The translations under genes and the position numbers were made by a program. From Candidatus Equicola faecalis (GTDB lineage: Bacteria > Bacteroidota > Bacteroidia > Bacteroidales > Bacteroidaceae), in assembly GCA_018065185.1 (NCBI GenBank), contig JAGHTU010000011.1, forward strand, positions 1-45,560: DNA of 45,560 bases, written 5' to 3'. Below, piece by piece: positions 8,544-17,918 of this stretch. Under the pieces are notes generated by a model, which saw only the letters and a program-made list of their open reading frames with translations, searched no databases and was not told the origin of the DNA. Numbering within the stretch: the first letter of the stretch is position 1; the number at the start of each line of letters is the position of its first letter.

Positions 8544-9047
8544 CTAATAAAACTACATATTTATAGTTTTTTATCGTAAAAATTAACTTCCGTCAATAAT
8601 CGCAAGATCGCAGGATTGCATCTCAACATTAAGAGACAAGATATATAAGAGGCGGGAACCACTTTCCTATCGATTGGGGTTGTGTGTGTGGCAAGGACAC
8701 GCTTAATTCACATGTCGCGGTGAGTGTCTTTTTGTATCGCAATCTTGATGTTGCAAAGGGGGGATTGTAGGATATAAGATCATACAGATGTATGATATAA
8801 GATCCTACACGTGTATGATATAATATCATACAAGCCATTCGATGGGAAGAGGAGGAGTGCGGCTTGGAAAGAGGGCAAATGCGGTACAGAAAGAAAGTCT
8901 TTTCAGGATGGGAACATTCGTTCCGCGCGACAAAAGAGATGGTGTATAGTATTCGGAAATAAAAGATGGAAAAGTTTGTATTGTTGATACAGAAAGCGCG
9001 AGCAAAATGCGCTATCATGGTAAAATATGTTATTTTAATACGAGAGT
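8544..9047. other. Non-coding stretch of about 500 bases
   Basis: Reading frames here have no recognisable protein features and cross the palindromic repeats at 8764-8832. Apart from that array and promoter boxes at both ends, nothing recognisable is seen. Confidence 0.5.
8764..8832. repeat. 23-bp palindromic tandem array
   Basis: GATATAA starts at 8771, 8794 and 8817, a 23-bp period. Between these, ATCATAC-AGAT-GTATGAT forms a perfect 7-bp-arm dyad, and the next unit TCCTAC-ACGT-GTATGA keeps 5 of 6 arm pairs. Thus each unit is an approximately 18-bp dyad plus a short ATAAG linker. It resembles the 22-bp arrays elsewhere in the window in design but not in sequence. Confidence 0.75.
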
Positions 9048-9078
9048 ATTGCTAATTAAAACTTTTTAACTAACTTTG
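9048..9078 (+). promoter_or_regulatory. Bacteroidetes-type promoter for the secreted protein gene at 9128
   Basis: ATTG at 9048-9051, a 19-base spacer, then TAACTTTG at 9071-9078. This fits TTTG-N19-TAnnTTTG with one mismatch in the -33 box. The ATG follows 49 bases later. Confidence 0.6.
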
Positions 9079-9127
9079 CAAACAGATTGATACGATATTG
9101 TATTGTTTAACAACAAAAATTAAAGGT

Positions 9128-10852
9128 ATGAAGAAATTTACTTTATTCTTGTGTGGTGTGATTTGTGCATGTGTGGTTTATGCACAGAATCCAGTGGGTA
9201 ACATTCCTAAGATTAAGACTCCTTTTCAGGCAGTCAAAGTGTTGAAACACAATCCGAATGTTTCGGAGGAAGCTCGCGAGCAGACGGCAAGTCCCGAAGG
9301 GATGCATCTGCGCAAGGCTGTCAAACAAAAAGCACCGCTAACTTTTGTGACAGATCAGCCGGAAGGAGAATTGAAAAGTTATAAGCGTAGCGGTTGGTCG
9401 TATATAGAAGATTGGGATGGAATATATCGCACTCAGCAGTCAGGAGTGGCAAAAGTGGTCTTTGCAGAAAATGATGAGGTGTATCTGCAGAATGCCATTG
9501 CATATATCAATTCCGGGAAATGGGTGAAAGGAACATTGGGAGAAGATAAAAAGACCATTACCATAGCACCGGGAGAGGTGTTGGAACATACATCGGTATA
9601 TATGTACGATGAGGCTAAAGATGATTATTTGCAATATGACGGTGATTTGAAACTGGCGATGATGAAAGTGACGAAAGGTGAAGACTTTATAACATTCACA
9701 GAAGACCCTGAGACCCCTATCACCTATACAATAGATGGTGACAGCATCGTGCTGAATAATACGGGAGTGGACGAGGAAGTGCTCGGAGCAGTATATGCCT
9801 CATTCACAGGTGGTGCTGAAAAGATAAACGGTCTATGGGCTTCTTATGCTGACTGTGAGACAAAATATAACTTGTTTACGGAGAAACTTATCGAAGTGCC
9901 GATAGACGTGTCGCTTGAATACTATACGCTGGCAAGCAAGGACATCTATAATGACCCACCGACATACGAAACTTCATTTGTGCTGATGGGTATGAAAGAT
10001 AATGACGTTTATCTCACTTCATTCAGCAATACCCTTCCGAATGCGGTAATAAAGGGTACTCGAAACGGAAATACCATCGAATTCCCTTCAAAACAATACA
10101 TTGGTGATGCATACGGATATATATGTTATCTCATGACATCATCTTACAAGTTAGTGCCAAACGACTGGGGAAGTTTTGATCAAGAGCATACATTTACCGA
10201 TAAGTTCATCTTCAACTATGACGTGGCAACCAATACCCTTACCCCTGCCACGGCACAGACGGCAATGCTGGTAAATGCCAATGATTCTTATCCTTATGCA
10301 TTCAACACATATAATGAGCCAGTAATAAAATTTTATGTTGATGCGCCTGCGACACCAGCAGATCCTGAAATAATGGAAGTGACAGATTTTTATGATGTGG
10401 AAGGCGACTGGTGCGTGAGCCTTATGATAAATACAATAAGCACGGAAGGGGATGTGCTCAACAAGGACAAACTATTCTATTGTGTATATGTAAATGACAA
10501 TCTCTATACATTTACAAATGAAAAATATGGATTTGGAGAGGATATGACTTTGATTCCTTACAATTTCGCTGATAGCGAAAATGGCTTTATCATGCCAACA
10601 TACTTTGGAATAAATGTATATGTACAGGAAAAGACCCTCACCAACGTGGGTGTTCAGGCAATATACAAAGGTGGCGATGAAGAACATGCATCAAACGTTG
10701 CATGGTGGGGAAATACAGATGCCATCAAAGGCATAAGAAACAATATGAACACTCGCCTCACAAATCGGAAATATAATCTGCAGGGACAGTCTGTCAACAA
10801 CGACTATAAGGGTGTTGTGATAATGAACAACAGGAAATATCTGCACAGATAA
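9128..10852 (+). CDS. Large secreted protein of unknown function with a T9SS-like C-terminal tail
   Basis: A 574-residue protein when started at ATG 9128, which gives a clean signal peptide (MKKFTLFLCGVICACVVYA) followed by Gln; an upstream in-frame start at 9098 would bury it. The body is rich in Asp, Tyr and Thr and looks beta-stranded, without a family I can name. The final ~35 residues (GIRNN, KYNLQGQSVNNDYKGVVIM, then KYLHR) resemble the short C-terminal tails of Prevotella secreted proteins, compatible with T9SS sorting. It is monocistronic, with its own promoter and a strong terminator at 10888-10914. Confidence 0.75.
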   Translation: MKKFTLFLCGVICACVVYAQNPVGNIPKIKTPFQAVKVLKHNPNVSEEAREQTASPEGMHLRKAVKQKAPLTFVTDQPEGELKSYKRSGWSYIEDWDGIYRTQQSGVAKVVFAENDEVYLQNAIAYINSGKWVKGTLGEDKKTITIAPGEVLEHTSVYMYDEAKDDYLQYDGDLKLAMMKVTKGEDFITFTEDPETPITYTIDGDSIVLNNTGVDEEVLGAVYASFTGGAEKINGLWASYADCETKYNLFTEKLIEVPIDVSLEYYTLASKDIYNDPPTYETSFVLMGMKDNDVYLTSFSNTLPNAVIKGTRNGNTIEFPSKQYIGDAYGYICYLMTSSYKLVPNDWGSFDQEHTFTDKFIFNYDVATNTLTPATAQTAMLVNANDSYPYAFNTYNEPVIKFYVDAPATPADPEIMEVTDFYDVEGDWCVSLMINTISTEGDVLNKDKLFYCVYVNDNLYTFTNEKYGFGEDMTLIPYNFADSENGFIMPTYFGINVYVQEKTLTNVGVQAIYKGGDEEHASNVAWWGNTDAIKGIRNNMNTRLTNRKYNLQGQSVNNDYKGVVIMNNRKYLHR

Positions 10853-10887
10853 AGATTATTTCTGATTAAAATATCTTATAGTAAAGG

Positions 10888-10914
10888 ACTCTTGGAACGG
10901 CGGTTTCCAAGAGT
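10888..10914 (+). terminator. Stem-loop terminator after the secreted protein gene
   Basis: ACTCTTGGAA and TTCCAAGAGT form a perfect 10-bp stem with a 7-base loop, followed by TCTTTCTGTTT. It lies 36 bases after the stop codon. Confidence 0.75.
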
Positions 10915-11014
10915 TCTTTCTGTTTAATATCGCTTCTGTATATGTAGGCTCCATCTTCGTGGAAAAAACAAAAAATATCTTTGAGAAAGGTGGGAAATAG
11001 TGAGGAAGTTTCAC

Positions 11015-11022
11015 TAAATTTG
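11015..11022 (+). promoter_or_regulatory. Possible -7 box for the ribonucleotide reductase operon
   Basis: TAAATTTG matches TAnnTTTG and lies 79 bases before the ATG at 11102. A TTTG at correct spacing is not present. No cobalamin riboswitch signature was recognised between here and the gene. Confidence 0.35.
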
Positions 11023-11101
11023 CAAAACCTTTTCGACGTAGATTTTACTGATTTGAAAACTGGATTATATATATAATAAGGTATTAAGTGTTTTTCTAAC
11101 A

Positions 11102-13651
11102 ATGGCAGAAAAGAAATATTTTACTTATGAAGAGGCTTTTGAGGCTTCGTTGGATTATTTCGGTGGTGATGAGTTGGCAGCTCGCGTGTGGGTGAATAAA
11201 TATGCGATGAAAGACAGTTTCGGGCATATCTATGAGAAAAGCCCTGTGGATATGCATTGGCGCATAGCCCGTGAGGTGGCGAGGGTGGAGAAGAAATACC
11301 CGTCACCGATGTCGGAGGAAGAGATATTTTCATTGTTAGACCATTTCCGTTATATCGTACCGGCAGGAAGTCCGATGACTGGTATTGGGAACAATAATCA
11401 GGTGGCAAGTCTCAGCAACTGTTTCGTCATCGGTGTTGACGGCGAGGCTGACTCGTATGGTGCTATCATGATGCTTGACGAAGAACAGGTGCAGTTGATG
11501 AAACGCCGTGGTGGTGTGGGGCATGACCTCTCGCAGGTGCGCCCAGCCGGTAGTCCGGTAAAGAATTCAGCGTTGACATCTACGGGACTTGTGCCGTTCA
11601 TGGAGCGCTATTCGAACTCGACACGTGAGGTGGCACAGGACGGACGCCGTGGTGCGCTGATGCTTTCAGTAAGTATAAAACACCCTGACTCCGAAGCATT
11701 CATCGATGCAAAGATGACAGAAGGAAAGATTACGGGTGCTAATGTTAGTGTGAAGATTGATGATGAGTTTATGCAGGCTGCAATAAACGGACAGCCTTAT
11801 CAGCAGACCTTCCCTGTAGATGGTGTCAACCCGACAATGATGAAAGAGATTGACGCTTCGCAACTTTGGAAGAAGATAGTACACAACGCATGGAAAAGTG
11901 CGGAGCCGGGTGTCCTCTTTTGGGACACGATAAAGCGTGAAAGCATACCAGATTGTTATGCAGACCTTGGTTTTGAGACGGTATCGACCAATCCGTGTGG
12001 GGAAATACCACTCTGTCCTTACGACTCCTGTCGTCTGCTGTCCATCAACCTGTATTCCTATGTGAAGAATCCGTTTACAGACAGGGCTGAATTTGATTTC
12101 GACCTGTTCCGCAAGCATGTGGCAAGTGCACAGAGGATTATGGATGATATCGTGGATTTGGAACTGGAGAAGATAGAACAGATATTGCAGAAGGTAGGTT
12201 CTGACCCAGAGGGTGAGGACGTGAAACTCCGTGAGAAAAACCTTTGGAAAAAGATTGCTCGCAAGAGCGGTATGGGTCGGCGTACTGGCGTAGGCATCAC
12301 GGCAGAAGGCGATATGCTGGCAGCCCTCGGCTTGCGTTACGGCACGAAAGAGGCGACGGATTTCTCTATCTCCGTGCATTGTACTCTAGCTATAGCGGCC
12401 TACGGCTCATCGGTGCAGATGGCAAAGGAGAGAGGTGCTTTCGAAGTGTATGATGCAAAGCGCGAGGAGCAAAATCCGTTTGTCTTGCGACTGAAAGAAG
12501 AAAGCCCAGAACTGTACGATGAAATGGTAAAATACGGACGTCGTAATATTGCGTGCTTGACGATAGCTCCGACAGGTACGACCTCGCTGATGACTCAGAC
12601 CACAAGCGGAATAGAGCCGGTGTTCATGCCTGTCTATAAGCGTAGGCGTAAGGTGAACCCTAATGATACGAATGTACGCATAGACCATATTGATGAGGTG
12701 GGCGACTGCTTTGAGGAATATATTGTCTATCATCCGAAGTTTGTGGAATGGATGAGGATTAACGGTATTGATACGGCAAAGAACTATTCACAGGATGAGA
12801 TAAACAGCCTTGTGGAGCGTTCTCCATACTATAAAGCAACAGCCAACGATGTGAACTGGATGGAGAAAGTGGCTATGCAGGGGGCTATACAGAAGTGGGT
12901 GGACCATTCAATATCGGTTACTATCAATCTTCCGAATGATGTGGATGAAGCATTGGTTAACGACCTGTACATTGAGGCGTGGAAGTCTGGTTGCAAGGGT
13001 TGTACGGTATATCGTGATGGTTGCCGTTCAGGTGTGCTGATAAAGAGCGACAGCAAGGAAAATAAGAAGAGTGAAGATGTGCCTCCTTGTAGGGCACCTG
13101 AGGTGACTGAACATCGTCCGCAAGTCTTGGAGTGCGATGTGGTGCGTTTCCAGAACAATAAGGAAAAATGGGTGGCTTTTGTGGGACTCCTAGACGGCCA
13201 TCCATACGAGATATTTACCGGTCTGCAAGATGATGAAGAAGGTATCATGCTGCCTAAGACAGTCACTCATGGCAAAATCATCAAGCAACGCAACGAAGAC
13301 GGTACATCACGTTATGACTTCCAGTTTGAGAACCGTCGTGGCTATAAGACTACGGTAGAGGGATTGAGTGAGAAGTTCAATCCGGAGTATTGGAACTATG
13401 CAAAACTCATTTCCGGTGTCTTGCGCTATCGTATGCCGATACACTATGTAATAAAACTTGTGGATTCGCTTTCGTTGGATTCAGCCAGTATCAATACGTG
13501 GAAAAATGGTGTACAACGTGCGTTGAAGAAATATATTCAGGATGGTACTGTAGCTACGTCAAAGAAATGCCCGGTATGTGGGCATGAGAGCCTTGTCTAT
13601 CAGGAAGGATGTTTGATCTGTAAGGATTGCGGTGCTTCACGATGCGGATAG
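11102..13651 (+). CDS. nrdJ: Adenosylcobalamin-dependent (class II) ribonucleotide reductase
   Basis: An 849-residue enzyme that reduces ribonucleotides to deoxyribonucleotides using B12 to generate the thiyl radical. Redox Cys107 lies in SLSNCFVIG. STNPCGEIPL supplies the catalytic Asn297, Cys299 and Glu301, and the second redox Cys is near 310 (DSCRLLSIN). APTGTTSLMTQTTSGIEP is the conserved phosphate-binding loop. A long C-terminal extension has GCKGCTVYRDGC and ends in a zinc-ribbon-like CPVCGH...CLICKDCGASRC tail, typical of NrdJ. No activator or small subunit gene is nearby, as expected for class II. folB begins inside its last codons. Confidence 0.93.
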   Translation: MAEKKYFTYEEAFEASLDYFGGDELAARVWVNKYAMKDSFGHIYEKSPVDMHWRIAREVARVEKKYPSPMSEEEIFSLLDHFRYIVPAGSPMTGIGNNNQVASLSNCFVIGVDGEADSYGAIMMLDEEQVQLMKRRGGVGHDLSQVRPAGSPVKNSALTSTGLVPFMERYSNSTREVAQDGRRGALMLSVSIKHPDSEAFIDAKMTEGKITGANVSVKIDDEFMQAAINGQPYQQTFPVDGVNPTMMKEIDASQLWKKIVHNAWKSAEPGVLFWDTIKRESIPDCYADLGFETVSTNPCGEIPLCPYDSCRLLSINLYSYVKNPFTDRAEFDFDLFRKHVASAQRIMDDIVDLELEKIEQILQKVGSDPEGEDVKLREKNLWKKIARKSGMGRRTGVGITAEGDMLAALGLRYGTKEATDFSISVHCTLAIAAYGSSVQMAKERGAFEVYDAKREEQNPFVLRLKEESPELYDEMVKYGRRNIACLTIAPTGTTSLMTQTTSGIEPVFMPVYKRRRKVNPNDTNVRIDHIDEVGDCFEEYIVYHPKFVEWMRINGIDTAKNYSQDEINSLVERSPYYKATANDVNWMEKVAMQGAIQKWVDHSISVTINLPNDVDEALVNDLYIEAWKSGCKGCTVYRDGCRSGVLIKSDSKENKKSEDVPPCRAPEVTEHRPQVLECDVVRFQNNKEKWVAFVGLLDGHPYEIFTGLQDDEEGIMLPKTVTHGKIIKQRNEDGTSRYDFQFENRRGYKTTVEGLSEKFNPEYWNYAKLISGVLRYRMPIHYVIKLVDSLSLDSASINTWKNGVQRALKKYIQDGTVATSKKCPVCGHESLVYQEGCLICKDCGASRCG

Positions 13652-14007
13652 ATAAATCTTATATTCTGCTGAATGACATCTGTCTGCATGCTTTCCATGG
13701 CGTGTATGCTGAGGAACGCGAAAAAGGAACGGAATATGTAGTAAATCTTCGTCTGGAGGTAGAAGGGATAGAAGGAGCTTTAGAGACAGACAACCTTGAC
13801 GAGACGATAGATTACTCTGCCGTTTATCATCGGGTGAAGGAGGAAATGGACGTCCCCTCAAACCTTGTAGAGCATGTGGCAGGACGCATCTGCAAACGTA
13901 TATTGAGCGATTTCTCACAGCTTTGCTCCGTGTGGATAAAGATAGTGAAAAAGAACCCTCCGGGATGCTGTGATGCAGGGGTGGAGATGACCATCAGCAG
14001 AAAATAG
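13642..14007 (+). CDS. folB: Dihydroneopterin aldolase
   Basis: 121 residues, starting at ATG 13642, which overlaps the nrdJ stop by 10 bases; an upstream in-frame TTG at 13627 is less likely. It cleaves dihydroneopterin to hydroxymethyl-dihydropterin and glycolaldehyde in folate synthesis. Key features are LHAFHGVYAEEREKG with the catalytic Glu, ETIDYSAVY with the conserved Tyr, and KIVKKNPPG containing the catalytic Lys. Coupling to ribonucleotide reductase places two DNA-precursor functions in one transcript. Confidence 0.92.
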   Translation: MRIDKSYILLNDICLHAFHGVYAEEREKGTEYVVNLRLEVEGIEGALETDNLDETIDYSAVYHRVKEEMDVPSNLVEHVAGRICKRILSDFSQLCSVWIKIVKKNPPGCCDAGVEMTISRK

Positions 14008-14030
14008 AGTGGATTTGTCAGATTTTTTAT

Positions 14031-14038
14031 TATCTTTG
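14031..14038 (+). promoter_or_regulatory. Candidate -7 box immediately before the amidase start
   Basis: TATCTTTG fits TAnnTTTG but sits only four bases before the ATG at 14043. If active it would give an almost leaderless transcript. There is no TTTG at the expected -33 spacing (a TTTG occurs only 13 bases upstream). Confidence 0.3.
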
Positions 14039-14042
14039 CAAA

Positions 14043-15299
14043 ATGATGAATAAATCTATTTTCTGGCACTTGGCACTTTACTTATTCCTTGCAGTATGCA
14101 TCTTGCCGATTGATATGTATGCTGCAGGCGATGGGCAGTTTACACTTGTCATAGACGCAGGGCATGGTGGGCATGACCCGGGTGCTGTGGGTAAGATTTC
14201 AAAGGAAAAGGATATAAATCTTGAGGTAGCACTCGGTTTCGGTGGGCTTGTGGAAAAGTTCTGCCCAGATGTGAAGGTGGTCTATACCCGAAAGACAGAT
14301 GTCTTTGTGGAACTGAATGAAAGGGCTGCTATTGCCAACCGTTGTAAAGCCAATTTGTTTATTTCCATCCATACAAATGCTGCTGCAAAGAGCAATACGG
14401 TAAAGGGCTTCTCTACCTACACACTTGGTATGGCTCGTGCATCAGAGAATCTGGATGTGGCAAAGCGTGAAAATGCCGTTATCACATACGAGAAAGACTA
14501 TCGTGAAAAATACGAAGGATTCAATCCCAATTCTCCCGAAAGTTATATAATGTTCGAGTTCATGCAAGACAAGAATATGGCACAGAGTGTGGAGCTGGCG
14601 CAGTATATACAGGAAAATGTAGTGCGCACGGCAGAACGTGAGAATATGGGCGTGCATCAGGCTGGTTTTCTTGTGTTGCGCAAGACATCAATGCCAAGTT
14701 GTTTGGTGGAATTGGGCTTTATCTCCACGCCAGAGGAAGAAGAATTTCTTAACACCGATGACGGATGTGAGGAAATGGCACGTGGCATATTTAATGCTTT
14801 TGCGGAATACCGTAGCAAGTACGACCGTCATATCGTGACACCTTTTGAGGCTCCGAAGCGGAACGTGGAAAAGGAGACACGGCACGCTCTGCAACAAGAA
14901 ATAAATGTGCAATCGGAGAGAAAGCCAGTAGCTGAAGCGAAAAAGCCGGTACAGCAAGAGCAGAAAGTGAAAAATACTACCCCTGTTACTCAAAAGACAG
15001 AGCCGTCCGCTGCGAAACAGAAGGAGACAGCAGGTGCAACAACGGTGCTTTTGACAGAGATACCTAAAGACGGTGAATATTATGCCGTCCAGATATTCAT
15101 GTCGCAGAAGATGTTACCATCCAACGACCCGCAATTCAAGGGTGTGCAAGGAATATATTATTACAAAGATGGTGACAATCATAAATATGTAACTAATGTA
15201 ACACGTGATGCCAACGAGGTCAAGACAGCTGTCAAGATGTTGAAAGAGCAGTTCCCGGGGGCATTCGTGATAAGAATAAAAGACGGTAAAAGGATATGA
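14043..15299 (+). CDS. N-acetylmuramoyl-L-alanine amidase with C-terminal SPOR-like region
   Basis: A 418-residue exported zinc amidase that cleaves the amide between MurNAc and the stem peptide. It has a signal peptide (about 1-28), then an Amidase_3 domain (about 33-265) with VIDAGHGGHDPGAVG, the second zinc site Glu-His region (SIHTNAAAKSNTVKGFSTY) and the catalytic Glu in CLVELGFISTPEEEEFL. A Lys/Glu/Gln/Thr-rich linker (about 275-340) leads to a C-terminal SPOR-like domain (about 342-418, YYAVQIFMSQKMLP), which would bind denuded septal glycan. Its stop overlaps the MCE gene start by four bases. Confidence 0.9.
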   Translation: MMNKSIFWHLALYLFLAVCILPIDMYAAGDGQFTLVIDAGHGGHDPGAVGKISKEKDINLEVALGFGGLVEKFCPDVKVVYTRKTDVFVELNERAAIANRCKANLFISIHTNAAAKSNTVKGFSTYTLGMARASENLDVAKRENAVITYEKDYREKYEGFNPNSPESYIMFEFMQDKNMAQSVELAQYIQENVVRTAERENMGVHQAGFLVLRKTSMPSCLVELGFISTPEEEEFLNTDDGCEEMARGIFNAFAEYRSKYDRHIVTPFEAPKRNVEKETRHALQQEINVQSERKPVAEAKKPVQQEQKVKNTTPVTQKTEPSAAKQKETAGATTVLLTEIPKDGEYYAVQIFMSQKMLPSNDPQFKGVQGIYYYKDGDNHKYVTNVTRDANEVKTAVKMLKEQFPGAFVIRIKDGKRI

Positions 15300-16240
15300 A
15301 AAAATTCTTCACACACGAGGTAAAGATTGCAGTAACGGCGGTTATAGCTGCTGTTTTGCTGTTTTTTGGATTGAGTTTCCTGAAAGGACTGAATGCCTTT
15401 TCATCGGACTGTATTTATTATGCACGGTTTTCTGATATAAGCGGACTTGCAACAGGTAGCCCAATCCTTGCCAATGGGTATAAGGTGGGTACAGTAAAAG
15501 ACATTGATTACAACTTTAACAGTAATAGTGATATCATAGCCACTTTAAGTATTGATAAACATCTTCAAATACCGCAGGGTAGCCGTGTGGAATTGGTTTC
15601 GGAAATGCTTGGCGGTACAAAACTGCATATTGTCCTTGATAGAGAAAGCCGAAAAATGTATAGTGCAGGAGATACACTTCGTGGAGGCGCTTCACAAGGT
15701 GTGTTAGACCAGGTGTCGGAGATGGTGCCGGCAATAGAGAATATCATACCGCAATTGGATTCCATACTCCATAGTATAAATAAGTTGGTCGGTGACCCTT
15801 CAACGCAAGGTATTGTGCATAATACAGAGCAACTGACAGCGCAGCTAACGGCTTCGGCAGATAAGCTCAACAGCATTATGACAAAGATAAACTCATCACT
15901 TCCTGCAATGGTGGATGATGCTTCTAATACGCTTGATGAAGCTCATAATACCATGTCGAATGTTGCATCCATCACTCAAAAGATTGATGAGGCAGGGCTT
16001 GACCGTATGCTTGCAGACCTGAGCACGACTATTACTGACGCCCGCAGTCTAATGGATAAGATAGACGAAGGTCAAGGGACGGTAGGCGCACTTGTGAATG
16101 ACAGGAAGCTGTATGACAACCTGAACACATCTGTTGAATCACTTGACAAGACTCTCAAACAAGCAGAAATCCTCGTTAGAGACCTTAAGGAAAATCCAAA
16201 AAGATACGTTCATTTCTCTATCTTCGGGAGAAAAAATTAG
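15296..16240 (+). CDS. MCE/MlaD family lipid-transport protein
   Basis: A 314-residue protein with one N-terminal membrane helix (about 9-28) and one MCE domain (about 38-115: YYARFSDISGLATGSPILA, GYKVGTVKDI, VELVSEMLGGTKLHI). The C-terminal half is a long helical segment rich in Ser, Asn and Asp that probably forms a coiled coil or needle in the periplasm. MlaD proteins bind phospholipid and serve an ABC transporter between inner and outer membranes. The MlaE and MlaF partners are not in this window. It is translationally coupled to the amidase. Confidence 0.88.
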   Translation: MKKFFTHEVKIAVTAVIAAVLLFFGLSFLKGLNAFSSDCIYYARFSDISGLATGSPILANGYKVGTVKDIDYNFNSNSDIIATLSIDKHLQIPQGSRVELVSEMLGGTKLHIVLDRESRKMYSAGDTLRGGASQGVLDQVSEMVPAIENIIPQLDSILHSINKLVGDPSTQGIVHNTEQLTAQLTASADKLNSIMTKINSSLPAMVDDASNTLDEAHNTMSNVASITQKIDEAGLDRMLADLSTTITDARSLMDKIDEGQGTVGALVNDRKLYDNLNTSVESLDKTLKQAEILVRDLKENPKRYVHFSIFGRKN

Positions 16241-16511
16241 TCGAGCTTAAAGATTTTTAATTCGTCTAAATAAGAGCGGTAAAGACAGGATATTCAGGGA
16301 ACAATAGAAAAAGCATTTCCTAATCACTTCAATGGTCTTGGATACAATTGTTTCCGGAGCGATGGAAAAGTGTAAAAAATTTATAAATCATTGATTCCCA
16401 AAACGTTTTATTTTTGCAAAAATACCTTTTGTTGAGGCGGTAGGATTCCTTATTTAAGTCTCGCTAAAACAGATAGTTATAATTGATGTTGTCTCATAAG
16501 ATAAAACAACG
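16241..16511. other. Non-coding upstream region of dnaA
   Basis: A 322-base gap separates the MCE gene from dnaA. It holds the dnaA promoter at its 3' end and a second TATTTTTG -7-like box near 16410. No cluster of DnaA boxes (TTATCCACA) and no AT-rich repeat array typical of oriC was found. Confidence 0.5.
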
Positions 16512-16543
16512 TTTGCATGGTGAAATGAAAGCATTTACCTTTG
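16512..16543 (+). promoter_or_regulatory. Bacteroidetes-type promoter of dnaA
   Basis: TTTG at 16512-16515, a 20-base spacer, then TACCTTTG at 16536-16543. Both boxes match the consensus exactly; the dnaA ATG follows 19 bases later. Confidence 0.7.
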
Positions 16544-16562
16544 CACGGAATTTCATTAGGAA

Positions 16563-17918
16563 ATGATAGAAAACGCAAAACAGAGATGGGCTAATTGTCT
16601 TGAATATATCAAGGCTAATGTTAGTGCAAGCCAGTATGACACATGGTTTGCTTCTCTGTCATTTGTAAAGTATTTGCCGGATAGTAATACTCTTTTTCTA
16701 TTAGCTCCGAACAGCCTTGTCCGCGATTATATTGAGGAAAATTATGTAGGGCTGTTGCATAAGGTGCTTGTACATTTCTACGGCAAGGGAATAAGGTTGA
16801 ATTACTGCGAAGCCAAGCGTGTAGAGGACGCAAATATGGATGCACAGGAGGAGAGTTCTTTACACAAGCATCCGCAAAGTTCAACCGCACCGTTCAAGAC
16901 TTATTTAGATAGGACTCGTACATTTGATAATTTTGTTTCAGGACAGAGCAACCATCTTCCGTTTACCGTTGCCAAGTCAATGACTGAAGATAATAGGAGT
17001 ACTCTGTTCAATCCTTTTTTTGTGTTCGGACCATCAGGATGTGGCAAGACTCATCTTATCAATGCCATCGGATTGCAGATGTTGGCAGAATCGCCAATGA
17101 AGCGTATCTTGTATGTAAGCGCACGAATCTTCCAGGTACAATATGTCGAGGCTACGCTGAAGAATACACGCAATGATTTCATTCATTTCTATCAAAGTAT
17201 TGACGTGCTTATCATAGATGATGTACAGGAATGGATGACATCGGTCAAGACACAGGAAGTGTTTTTCCATATCTTTGACCATTTACTGCGCAACGGCAAG
17301 CGTATAATTCTGGCAAGCGACAGACCTCCGGTGGATTTGAAAGGTATGATTGACCGCCTGCTCACTCGTTTGAAATGCGGGTTGTTGGCAGAGATTGAAA
17401 AGCCAGACCCTCAGCTTTGCCGCGACATTCTCAGATTCAAGGCAGCAGAATCTTCCATCAGCATCCCGAATGACGTCATTGATTATATTGCAAATGTGGC
17501 TGGTGATAGTGTGCGTAATCTTGAAGGCATTATCAATTCCATGAAAGCTCATCTGCTTGTGCGGGGTGCAGAGATTGACCTTTCGTTGGCACGCAGTTTG
17601 GTTAAGGCCATCGTCCGTACTGAACCGAAGGGGTCAAGTTTGGAGAGTATTGTGAATTGTGTCTGTACGCATTTTAACGTCTCGCATACCGATATTGCTG
17701 GCAAGTGCCGTCGGCAGAATCTGGTGCAGGCACGCCAGGTATCAATGTATCTGGCATCGAAGTTGACTCCATTATCAAAATCGCAGATAGGTCGCAGGAT
17801 TGCTGACCGTGACCATACTACAGTCTTGCATAGTTGTGCCAAGGTTGAAGCGATGATGAAAGAAGATGCCGTTTTCGCCGAGATGGTGCGCAAAATGGAG
17901 AAAGAACTTGCATTTTAG
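16563..17918 (+). CDS. dnaA: Chromosomal replication initiator protein DnaA
   Basis: A 451-residue initiator ATPase. Domain I is residues about 1-80 and a short linker follows. The AAA+ domain (about 118-330) has Walker A FGPSGCGKTHL (about 155-165), Walker B VLIIDDVQEW and sensor SDRPP. The C-terminal domain IV DNA-binding region includes CRRQNLVQARQVSMYLASKL and the DRDHTTVLHSC signature that recognises DnaA boxes. It is of usual length for Bacteroidetes. It has its own promoter and is followed by the rhamnose genes rather than dnaN, so the classic dnaA-dnaN arrangement is absent here. Confidence 0.95.
   Translation: MIENAKQRWANCLEYIKANVSASQYDTWFASLSFVKYLPDSNTLFLLAPNSLVRDYIEENYVGLLHKVLVHFYGKGIRLNYCEAKRVEDANMDAQEESSLHKHPQSSTAPFKTYLDRTRTFDNFVSGQSNHLPFTVAKSMTEDNRSTLFNPFFVFGPSGCGKTHLINAIGLQMLAESPMKRILYVSARIFQVQYVEATLKNTRNDFIHFYQSIDVLIIDDVQEWMTSVKTQEVFFHIFDHLLRNGKRIILASDRPPVDLKGMIDRLLTRLKCGLLAEIEKPDPQLCRDILRFKAAESSISIPNDVIDYIANVAGDSVRNLEGIINSMKAHLLVRGAEIDLSLARSLVKAIVRTEPKGSSLESIVNCVCTHFNVSHTDIAGKCRRQNLVQARQVSMYLASKLTPLSKSQIGRRIADRDHTTVLHSCAKVEAMMKEDAVFAEMVRKMEKELAF

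Noticed and set aside
8629..9018. Minus-strand frame of 129 codons upstream of the FKBP operon
   Set aside because: Spans the 23-bp palindromic array and contains no recognisable features.
11666..12379. Antisense open frame inside nrdJ
   Set aside because: Shadow of the catalytic core of ribonucleotide reductase.
13931..13939. DnaA box TGTGGATAA as part of an origin near dnaA
   Set aside because: Single perfect match inside folB coding sequence, with no cluster of boxes or AT-rich unwinding region here or in front of dnaA.
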